Source: Actinomycetota bacterium (GTDB taxonomy: Bacteria > Actinomycetota > Actinomycetes > Actinomycetales > Microbacteriaceae). From it: a stretch of 9,981 nucleotides of DNA. The notes beneath the pieces are model-generated. The model searched no databases, was not told the origin of the DNA, and saw only the letters and a list, made by a program, of their open reading frames with translations. Position numbers and translations under genes: made by a program. Below, in pieces: positions 1-5,717 of this stretch (positions within the stretch are counted from its first letter, which is position 1; every line of letters starts with the position of its first letter). The stretch is from positions 1-9,981 of the forward strand of contig WLGC01000019.1 in assembly GCA_009703465.1 (NCBI GenBank). The letters run 5' to 3'.

Positions 1-1082
1 AAGCCCAACTGCATTGCCACATCTAGGTAAGCGTTGTGAGCTTGATAGTAAGGAACCTGTCCAATCACCACCAGTCCCTCAAAGGGCTTTACTCCAGGCA
101 TCCAGTGACCGGTCCAGCCCCAACCCAGCACCGGCCGTTGTTCGATGAGACCAAGGACAAGTTTCCAGATTCCACTTCTACCGGTCATGTCGGGGCTTTT
201 GCCGAAAAATTCAAATACTTGAGCTCGATTGAGCAGCACCACGACTGCCACTGTGGCTGCCAGTGCCCAGGTGATTCGGTAGTAGCGGTGTCGAGTTTGC
301 TTGTCTTGACCTTCAGCAGCAATCGATACCAGGGCGGCGACAAAAACAGCGGCCATAGCAAAACCAATACCAGCAGATTTGGCTAGCAGCATTGTGGTAA
401 TTGAAAGAATAAAAAACGTGGCGCTGATCCAGCGCTTAGTTCCTAGAATTGCATACTCAACTGCAAAAACAATTACGCCAAGCATCGCCACGAATGCCAG
501 CAAGTTTGAATTGCCGACAATGCCTTGGATTCTCTCGCCATCAAATAAATTACCCTGGGTCCAATAGAAGGCCGCAGCTGGGGGAGTATCGCCACTGTAG
601 TTTTTAAAAATCGGTGCAATTGGACCTTGAACTATTGCGGCTGCAACAAATTCAAAAAGAATTGAAGCGGCAAGGATAAAGCGAATAACGTTTGCAAAAA
701 TTCTCAGCAGGTGACGCCAGCTGAATTGGGCCACCAGAAAAAGCGCAAAAGCAGTCGTGGCTATTTGACTAAAGACAGCAAGGGCTGAAACTGCCTGATA
801 GGCAGACCAAATGATACTTAGCGTCATCCAGGCCAACAAACTCCAAAGCGGCCAACCAACCTCACGAATCGCAGACCTAAGCTCACCGCGAATTAGAAGT
901 ACCATTGCCGCGCTTGTTCCAGCAACCAGTAAGGTTCCCCAGCCCCACCAGCCAATGCTGTAGCGCACGGCATCTCCGGCCAGCAGGGTGAATACACCAA
1001 TGGAGGCGGTCCAAGTTTTTGCCCGATAGCCCGGTTCGCGAGTGTTAAAAACAACGCGAATTGGTCTAGTCAGCGGATTCAT
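1..1082 (-). CDS. O-antigen ligase / polymerase (Wzy/WaaL-like) family membrane protein, 3' part beyond the window
   Basis: This open frame runs without a stop from ATG at 1082 to the window edge (360 codons plus 2 nt), so the C-terminus is missing. The product (MNPLTRPIRVVFNTREPGYR...) is strongly hydrophobic, with about eight or nine likely membrane segments, for example around residues 25-40, 47-65, 78-93, 100-118, 135-152, 193-212, 220-252 and 270-285. The diagnostic part is the large loop: 'RIQGIVGNSNLLA' at 184-196, 'MTGRSGIW' at 299-306, 'RPVLGWGW' at 316-323 and 'AHNAYLDVAMQLG' at 348-360. These match the R-x-x-G-x-x-x-x-N and TGR..W...PxxGxG...HNxYL signatures of Wzy_C/O-antigen ligase proteins. 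Family members polymerise polyprenyl-linked glycans or transfer them at the outer face of the membrane; the substrate cannot be read here. An AAAGG ribosome site lies about 7 nt before the ATG. It is divergent from manA across 81 bp, consistent with but not proof of a mannose-containing glycan. Confidence 0.82.
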   Translation of the reverse strand, partial: MNPLTRPIRVVFNTREPGYRAKTWTASIGVFTLLAGDAVRYSIGWWGWGTLLVAGTSAAMVLLIRGELRSAIREVGWPLWSLLAWMTLSIIWSAYQAVSALAVFSQIATTAFALFLVAQFSWRHLLRIFANVIRFILAASILFEFVAAAIVQGPIAPIFKNYSGDTPPAAAFYWTQGNLFDGERIQGIVGNSNLLAFVAMLGVIVFAVEYAILGTKRWISATFFILSITTMLLAKSAGIGFAMAAVFVAALVSIAAEGQDKQTRHRYYRITWALAATVAVVVLLNRAQVFEFFGKSPDMTGRSGIWKLVLGLIEQRPVLGWGWTGHWMPGVKPFEGLVVIGQVPYYQAHNAYLDVAMQLG

Positions 1083-1163
1083 CGGAGCCTTTATTTTGAG
1101 GTTGGCACAAGTCTAATTTGCCCCGCTGAAGTTAGGCTTAGAGCCGCAGGTAGAGAGGAAAAA
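1083..1163. promoter_or_regulatory. Divergent intergenic region between the ligase gene and manA
   Basis: These 81 bp must hold the 5' signals of both divergent genes. Ribosome sites are visible on both sides: AAAGG before the minus-strand ATG and AGAGAGG before the plus-strand GTG. No promoter is convincing. On the minus strand TAGACT (1115 to 1110) fits the actinobacterial TANNNT -10 pattern but lacks a good -35. On the plus strand TTGGCA (1102-1107) resembles a -35 but has no -10 at proper spacing; TAGGCT (1133-1138) is a weak TANNNT match. Confidence 0.35.
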
Positions 1164-2312
1164 GTGCTGCTCAAGATAACCAACCAGGCGAGAGATTACG
1201 CCTGGGGTTCGCGCACTCTGATCAGTGACTACTTTGGCATTGCTGCGACCGGCAAGCCAATGGCCGAAATTTGGTTTGGCACCCACCCGGTGTCTCCTGC
1301 AGTTCTAGAGGGCAAACCGGATGTTACCCTGACTGAACAACTCAAGGGTCATCAACTTAGCTTTTTACTCAAGATCCTCGCCGCGGATGAAGCCTTATCT
1401 ATCCAGGCTCATCCAAATTCCGAACAAGCACAGCAGGGTTTTCTTAGGGAAAACCAAATGGGAATTTCCCTAGATGCACCAACTCGCAATTATCGAGACG
1501 ATAAACATAAACCGGAAATCATTGTTGCGCTTTCTGATTTTCAAGCCCTCTGTGGTTTTAGGCCGATAGCCGAAATTCAGCAAATACTAAATGACCTAAA
1601 TACGCACAGCCAATCCTCTGGTGCTCTAGTTGAATTGAGCGCTGGTTGGCTGAGGCTTTTAAACGGTGAAAATGGCTTGCAAAAACTGTTTAGTGATATT
1701 GCGAATCGCCGTGGCAACTTCGACGGTATAGCTGCTGAACTTTCATCGATGGCTGATTTTGATTCGAGGTTTGCGCTAGCTGAGCAACTCAACAAGATTT
1801 ATCCCGGAGATCCAGGGGTGCTGCTTGCACTTTTTATGAATCATGTATTTCTTGAACCAGGAGAGAGTCTGTTTTTGCCAGCGGGAAACATTCACGCTTA
1901 CCTAAGCGGTTTAGGTGTAGAGGTGATGGCTTCCTCTGACAATGTTTTACGCGGTGGCCTAACTTCAAAACACATTGACGTTCTAGAACTCGAGGCTGTT
2001 CTAAATTTCGAACCAATGCCGGTGCCAAAAGTTAAGCCAATAGAACTTTCATCGGGCTTGATCCATTACCCCTGTGACACCGATGACTTTTTGTTGTATC
2101 GCATTGAACCGAACGGCCAAAGAGTGATGGCAGAAATTTCGCTTCCTGGAGAATCAATAATTCTCTGCACCGCTGGTGATGTTGCGATTAGCAACAGCCT
2201 TGAGGAATCACAGATACTGCGTCGCGGTGAAGCAGCGTATCTTTCTGGCGAAGCCAAATATTTCAACCTTTCTGGAAGCGGCACAGCTTTTCTTGCTGCC
2301 TCAACTCGGTAG
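1164..2312 (+). CDS. manA: Mannose-6-phosphate isomerase, class I (phosphomannose isomerase)
   Basis: Zinc-dependent cytoplasmic enzyme interconverting fructose-6-phosphate and mannose-6-phosphate, the entry into mannose-1-P and GDP-mannose synthesis together with manB in this window. The 382-aa product has normal length for type I PMI. Visible signatures: 'AEIWFGTHP' (34-42), the zinc-site 'QAHP' (81-84), 'DDKHKPE' (112-118) and 'GNIHAYLSGLGVE' (241-253) followed by 'NVLRGGLTSKH' (260-270). By family knowledge Q81, H83, E118 and H244 would bind zinc and R263 would be the catalytic arginine; all are present, so the enzyme should be active. The start is GTG at 1164, with AGAGAGG a few bases upstream and the family-typical N-terminus (LLKITNQARDYAWGS) directly after it. 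In many actinobacteria manA follows manB; here it is separated from it, lies upstream of whiB, and is followed by terminator-like hairpins. Confidence 0.95.
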   Translation: MLLKITNQARDYAWGSRTLISDYFGIAATGKPMAEIWFGTHPVSPAVLEGKPDVTLTEQLKGHQLSFLLKILAADEALSIQAHPNSEQAQQGFLRENQMGISLDAPTRNYRDDKHKPEIIVALSDFQALCGFRPIAEIQQILNDLNTHSQSSGALVELSAGWLRLLNGENGLQKLFSDIANRRGNFDGIAAELSSMADFDSRFALAEQLNKIYPGDPGVLLALFMNHVFLEPGESLFLPAGNIHAYLSGLGVEVMASSDNVLRGGLTSKHIDVLELEAVLNFEPMPVPKVKPIELSSGLIHYPCDTDDFLLYRIEPNGQRVMAEISLPGESIILCTAGDVAISNSLEESQILRRGEAAYLSGEAKYFNLSGSGTAFLAASTR

Positions 2313-2331
2313 GGCCAACTGGCCTTTATTT
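2311..2331 (+). terminator. Weak terminator-like hairpin immediately after manA
   Basis: Right at the manA stop, AGGGCC (2311-2316), loop AACT, then GGCCT (2321-2325) form a 5-bp GC-rich stem with one bulged G. It is followed by the T-rich stretch TTATTTAT. The stem is short and the U-run is interrupted, so termination would be partial at best. Confidence 0.3.
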
Positions 2332-2342
2332 ATAGGCATTTA

Positions 2343-2364
2343 CGCTAAAAATCCGCTAAAAATG
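2343..2364 (+). repeat. 11-bp tandem duplication CGCTAAAAATN
   Basis: CGCTAAAAATC (2343-2353) is directly followed by CGCTAAAAATG (2354-2364), identical at 10 of 11 positions. The second copy supplies part of the loop of the terminator-like hairpin at 2347-2373. Confidence 0.7.
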
Positions 2365-2373
2365 GCGGTTTTT
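2347..2373 (+). terminator. Probable rho-independent terminator downstream of manA
   Basis: AAAAA (2347-2351) and CCGC (2353-2356), separated by one unpaired T, pair with GCGG (2365-2368) and TTTTT (2369-2373) around an 8-nt loop. The U-run follows a GC stem on the plus strand, as in an intrinsic terminator for manA. The GC part is only four pairs, so strength is uncertain. Confidence 0.5.
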
Positions 2374-2389
2374 GGGCAAAAAGCCCGCC
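2364..2389 (-). terminator. Second, overlapping hairpin; terminator-like when read on the minus strand
   Basis: GGCGG-TTTTT (2364-2373) pairs with AAAAA (2378-2382) and CCGCC (2385-2389) around the loop GGGC, with a 2-nt GC bulge: ten pairs in total. On the plus strand no U-run follows; on the minus strand the stem is followed by ATTTTT. It shares the GGCGGTTTTT arm with the hairpin at 2347-2373, so only one of the two can form in a given transcript. No minus-strand gene that would need this terminator is visible nearby. Confidence 0.4.
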
Positions 2390-2440
2390 AGAAACACCGT
2401 AAAAGCTTCAGTTCAGCCCTGAAAGTTAGGTAATCTCGAC

Positions 2441-2470
2441 TTGACACGAGGTGAATTACAAAGGTGTAAT
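2441..2470 (+). promoter_or_regulatory. Likely whiB promoter (TTGACA -18 bp- TGTAAT)
   Basis: A perfect -35 hexamer TTGACA (2441-2446) is separated by 18 bp from TGTAAT (2465-2470), five of six matches to TATAAT. This is the best sigma70-type promoter in the window. Transcription would start near 2477, leaving a leader of roughly 64 nt before whiB. GACAC (2443-2447), the reported core recognised by WhiA in Streptomyces, overlaps the -35; a 5-mer is weak evidence alone. Confidence 0.65.
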
Positions 2471-2474
2471 TACA
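2456..2474. promoter_or_regulatory. Candidate operator: TTACA/TGTAA half-sites over the whiB -10
   Basis: TGTAATTACA (2465-2474) is a perfect 10-bp palindrome covering the -10 hexamer. A further TTACA (2456-2460) lies 4 bp upstream, so TTACA-AAGG-TGTAA also forms an inverted pair. Three half-sites in 19 bp across the -10 is what a dimeric repressor or tandem-binding regulator would need. The protein that binds is unknown. Confidence 0.4.
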
Positions 2475-2479
2475 TCTAA

Positions 2480-2498
2480 GGAATTTTTAATAAATTCC
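2480..2498 (+). promoter_or_regulatory. Hairpin in the whiB 5' leader
   Basis: GGAATTT (2480-2486), loop TTAAT, AAATTCC (2492-2498) is a perfect 7-bp stem just after the predicted transcription start. Its 3' arm, extended by one C (AATTCCC, 2493-2499), is also perfectly complementary to GGGAATT (2528-2534), which overlaps the presumed whiB ribosome site. Two mutually exclusive leader folds are therefore possible. Function is inference. Confidence 0.4.
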
Positions 2499-2540
2499 CG
2501 AACGCATTCAATGGCGATTGGGGAGTAGGGAATTGAAGTT

Positions 2541-2846
2541 ATGGACAGTCGTAATCGTGTGCCGGAAAACTGGTTTATCGATCCAATTCGACTAGGTGTC
2601 GCGGGGGCGTATTCAGATTTAGAGAACGACCCGCTCTCTTGGCAAGCAGATGCACTTTGTGCACAAACAGACCCTGAGGCCTTTTTCCCAGAAAAAGGTG
2701 GCTCTACAAGAGATGCAAAACGTATCTGCACTGGCTGCGAGGTTAAGGCTCAGTGTCTTGATTACGCGCTAGAGAACGATGAACGTTTTGGTATCTGGGG
2801 CGGTCTCTCAGAGCGTGAACGACGCAAGCTTAAGAAGCGCGCCTAA
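2541..2846 (+). CDS. whiB: WhiB-family transcriptional regulator (WhiB/WhiB2 type)
   Basis: Small iron-sulfur regulatory protein of 101 aa. Four cysteines at 40, 63, 66 and 72 (C-x22-C-x2-C-x5-C) would hold the [4Fe-4S] cluster, and the 'GIWGG' turn at 84-88 is followed by a basic tail (ERERRKLKKRA) for DNA contact. The stretch 'ALCAQTDPEAFFPEKGGSTR' (38-57) is characteristic of the WhiB/WhiB2 subgroup, which acts with WhiA in sporulation septation in Streptomyces and in division in mycobacteria; the role here is inferred from that. The start is ATG 2541, with AGGGA about 9 nt upstream; an in-frame TAG at 2526 rules out an earlier start. This gives an N-terminal extension of roughly 12-15 residues relative to the ~87-89 aa I recall for WhiB/WhiB2. 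It is probably the first gene of a unit with the downstream glycosyltransferase. Confidence 0.95.
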   Translation: MDSRNRVPENWFIDPIRLGVAGAYSDLENDPLSWQADALCAQTDPEAFFPEKGGSTRDAKRICTGCEVKAQCLDYALENDERFGIWGGLSERERRKLKKRA

Positions 2847-2849
2847 ACT

Positions 2850-2868
2850 CACGGCTTCACGCCGTTGA
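2850..2868 (+). repeat. Small hairpin at the whiB-glycosyltransferase junction
   Basis: ACGGC (2851-2855), loop TTCAC, GCCGT (2861-2865) is a perfect 5-bp stem, extendable by two pairs with one bulged T. It fills almost the whole gap between the whiB stop and the next start codon. No U-run follows, so it is not a normal terminator; it may tune processing or translation. Confidence 0.4.
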
Positions 2869-2870
2869 TC

Positions 2871-5717
2871 ATGCAAACTGCTGTAGTAGCTGTCGTAGTA
2901 GTCCACGATGAGCCGGAGTATTTTTCTGCAACACTTTTAGCGCTAAAAAATCAATCGCGTTCAATAGAGCAGATCATTGTTCTCGATACTTCGCAAAATG
3001 ATGAGTGTTCAAAAATTGCTGCCGATAATGGGATTGCCTCCGTTCACCGACTGTCGCCCGATTACTCTTTACAGCAATCTCTAGCTTTCGCTACAAAACA
3101 CTTAGGTTCGGCTACCTGGCTCTGGTTACTCCATGATGACAGTGCACCAAAACCAGACGCCCTAGAGCATCTTCTAAGAGCGGTTGAGCTGTCTCCTTCA
3201 GTTGCAATTGCTGGCCCAAAACTTTTGAACTGGAGTAACGAAAAACTCATCGGGCAAATGGGTTTGACGCTCACTCGCGGTGGTGACCTGTTTTCAAAGG
3301 TCAATAACGAAATTGACCAATCTCAGCACGATGAAACAGCAGATGTAATGGCGGTGGGCACCGCCGCCGCATTAATCCGAGTTGATGTTCTAAAGCAGCT
3401 AAATGGATTTGATCCAGCTGCTCCTGAGTTAGCCGCTGATCTAGATTTCTCAATCAGAGCCAGAATGAGCGGCCATCGAGTAATTGTTGTTCCGCAGGCC
3501 AGAGTTTTGCATGCTGCTCTTTCACTTAGCGGCCAGCGCAACAAGTCTTGGTTAGGAGCGAAACCAAAATCTGCTCTGCGACGCTCCGCCATTCACCTGA
3601 GATTGGCCTACTCACCTTTACCACTGGCTATTTTGTTTTGGATTGCCCTGCCGGCGCTCGGAGTGATTCGTTCCATCGGTCGACTCATTGCCAAGCGCCC
3701 AGATCGTATTTGGTCGGAGCTATCTTCTGCGGCCTGGGGCTTTCTGACGATCTTTTCTCGACTATCTAGCCGGGCAAGAATTTCCAGGACCAAGGTGGTT
3801 GGCTTTTCCAAACTCAATGGCTTGAGAGCATCATGGCAAGACCTTAGAAATGCCAATCGCGCCGCACTTGAGGCTGAGCAGTCGCAGGCCACCCTGGCGG
3901 CTTTTGAGCGCGGTGAGTTTGAGGTTGAGAATCAAGAGTCCTCTCGCGGCTTTATTGCAGCTGGTGGACTTTGGATAGCTTTAGCAATCACAGCAATTAG
4001 CTTTAAATTTTTTCCAAGCAATCTGGCAGCGGTCGGTGGCGGGCTGCTACCTCTTAGTGATTCTTGGCTTTCACTTATCTCAAGAGCTGGAGCCAGCTTC
4101 CAACCAATTGGACTTGGTTACTTTGCCCCCAGTGATCCTTTTGTTTGGGTATTAGCGCTACTTGGAACAACTACTTTCTGGGCTCCATCGCTCTCGCTTG
4201 CTTTAGTTCTGCTTCTTTCCAAAGCCATAGCATTTGCTGGTGCTTGGAAAGTGATTTCGCTGATTACATCCTCAAATTTGGTTCGAAACCTCGCCGCCCT
4301 CAGCTTTGCATTTTGGCCAGCGCTAAGCCTTGCCCAGCAGGAGGCTCGGATCACTGCGGTTATTGCGCAGATACTGTTGCCCTGGTTAGTTTTTACAATG
4401 GCAAGAGCTGCCGGAATAGGCAAGCAAAGTTTTTCAACCCAGACCTGGTCATGGGTAGCTGTATCAGGGTTGCTTTTTTTTGCGGTTGCGGCAAGTGCGC
4501 CAAATATCATTCCGGTGCTCTTAGTAGCCCTTGCTCTTTTGATAGCAACCCACATCCGACGGATCGGTTACCTGATTTGGATTCCGCTGCCAGCTGCAGC
4601 AGTCTTTGGACCAACTGTTATCTACTACCTATTTCAGATTTTCCAGCCGCTAGCTTTGATGGCAGATCCCGGTCGGCCGCAGTCAAGCAGCACTGTTTCT
4701 TTCTGGCAGCAATTTCTAGGTGGAGCCAATTACGGAATTGAATTAGCACCGCTGGGAAGCGTTTCTAGCTGGCTGGTAATCCCAGTTGCAATTTGCGCTC
4801 TGCTTTCACTACTTACCAAGCGCTGGTTACTTGCCACCGGGCTTTGGTTCTCAGCCCTGCTGATTGCCGGTTTGAGCTGGTTGGTGGGAAACCTGTCCTT
4901 CGCCGCACTGGGCGTGGGATCGGCGGCGAGCACTCAGGAGTTTGTGAATGGCTCCGGTGCTGCTGGACTTGGCCTGGTCGGACTTTTGATGGCTGTTCTA
5001 TTTGCAGTCTTTTTATCTGAATTTAGATCGGTTCGAATTGTTAAAACCGTGGCGGTTTTCAGCCTGGCCCTAAGCATTACTCCATCAATCGCAGTTTTTG
5101 CTTTAGCTAACCCAGAGGTGAAATACACCGATGGACGCGTTGTTCCTTCAATTGTTGCTGCAGAAGCTGCTGCTGGTAGTGGCTTGAAGTTGCTCTTGAT
5201 TAGTCCAGAGCTAACCTCCGGCGGTGAAGTTATTTTTGGCGCCGAGGTAGTCAGCGGAGATGGTGTCCAGCTAGAAGATGTCAGTCTTAGTTATCGATTT
5301 GCACTCAATTCAATAAAGCAAGAGCGCGCTGAGGAATACCAAACCCTCGCTCAGCTTGTTGCCGATTTAGCTTCAGCAAATGGAGCTGATTTAAACAAAA
5401 TAATTTCTCTTGCTGAAGTTGGCTACGTATTAGTTCCGGATGTCTCCTCGGTAATTTCCGCACAGTTGGCAATTTCGCTGGATTCGGTGGAGGAGTTAGA
5501 GACTGTTGGGCAAACAGATTTTGGTCGCCTATGGCGAGTTCGTGAACCGGTTGCAATAAGCGCCGAGGACGTCTCTGGATCTTTCTGGTCAATAACTAAA
5601 GGAGTTCAGCTAGCCGTCCTACTGGGGTTTGTGCTTCTGGCACTGCCTTCAATTAATCAGCGCAAGCGAGTCTCGGGCGATAGTGACATTTTTGTTGCGG
5701 CAGGAGAGGAGAACTAA
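2871..5717 (+). CDS. Family 2 glycosyltransferase fused to a large polytopic membrane domain
   Basis: From ATG 2871 the product has 948 aa. Residues 3-240 form a GT-A, family 2 domain: a hydrophobic beta strand (AVVAVVVVHDEP), 'IIVLDTSQND' (35-44), the metal/nucleotide-binding acidic motif 'LLHDDSAPKPDAL' (87-99), 'AVGTAAALIR' (161-170) and 'LNGFDPAAPELAADLDFSIR' (177-196). A membrane pair follows near 249-270. A soluble, charged linker (about 300-358) leads to some ten hydrophobic segments between 362 and 745. A mostly soluble, probably external C-terminal region (746-910) ends in one more membrane helix (912-927). Such fusions, found beside whiB in many actinobacteria, are thought to build envelope glycans; donor and acceptor are not readable here. 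A TTG start at 2865 is possible, but ATG 2871 gives the usual N-terminus. No Shine-Dalgarno is visible, so it may depend on translation from whiB 24 nt upstream. Confidence 0.85.
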   Translation: MQTAVVAVVVVHDEPEYFSATLLALKNQSRSIEQIIVLDTSQNDECSKIAADNGIASVHRLSPDYSLQQSLAFATKHLGSATWLWLLHDDSAPKPDALEHLLRAVELSPSVAIAGPKLLNWSNEKLIGQMGLTLTRGGDLFSKVNNEIDQSQHDETADVMAVGTAAALIRVDVLKQLNGFDPAAPELAADLDFSIRARMSGHRVIVVPQARVLHAALSLSGQRNKSWLGAKPKSALRRSAIHLRLAYSPLPLAILFWIALPALGVIRSIGRLIAKRPDRIWSELSSAAWGFLTIFSRLSSRARISRTKVVGFSKLNGLRASWQDLRNANRAALEAEQSQATLAAFERGEFEVENQESSRGFIAAGGLWIALAITAISFKFFPSNLAAVGGGLLPLSDSWLSLISRAGASFQPIGLGYFAPSDPFVWVLALLGTTTFWAPSLSLALVLLLSKAIAFAGAWKVISLITSSNLVRNLAALSFAFWPALSLAQQEARITAVIAQILLPWLVFTMARAAGIGKQSFSTQTWSWVAVSGLLFFAVAASAPNIIPVLLVALALLIATHIRRIGYLIWIPLPAAAVFGPTVIYYLFQIFQPLALMADPGRPQSSSTVSFWQQFLGGANYGIELAPLGSVSSWLVIPVAICALLSLLTKRWLLATGLWFSALLIAGLSWLVGNLSFAALGVGSAASTQEFVNGSGAAGLGLVGLLMAVLFAVFLSEFRSVRIVKTVAVFSLALSITPSIAVFALANPEVKYTDGRVVPSIVAAEAAAGSGLKLLLISPELTSGGEVIFGAEVVSGDGVQLEDVSLSYRFALNSIKQERAEEYQTLAQLVADLASANGADLNKIISLAEVGYVLVPDVSSVISAQLAISLDSVEELETVGQTDFGRLWRVREPVAISAEDVSGSFWSITKGVQLAVLLGFVLLALPSINQRKRVSGDSDIFVAAGEEN
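5043..5059 (+). repeat. Terminator-like hairpin inside the glycosyltransferase gene
   Basis: AAAACCG (5043-5049), loop TGG, CGGTTTT (5053-5059): a perfect 7-bp stem with a 3-nt loop whose 3' arm ends in TTTT. It lies in codons for a membrane segment (around residues 725-730), so it may be a chance product of coding sequence. Confidence 0.35.

Noticed and set aside
36..386. Plus-strand open frame of 116 codons opposite the ligase gene
   Set aside because: The minus strand carries a continuous, well-motifed O-antigen ligase frame over the same bases; the plus frame has a low-complexity, non-family-like product and no ribosome site.
2456..2731. Minus-strand open frame of 91 codons over whiB and its promoter
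   Set aside because: It is antisense to the conserved cysteine-containing whiB frame and spans its promoter; no recognisable product.
4118..4555. Minus-strand frame of 145 codons and the overlapping plus frame at 4145-4741 inside the glycosyltransferase gene
   Set aside because: Both are shadows of the continuous membrane-domain coding frame; neither resembles a known family.
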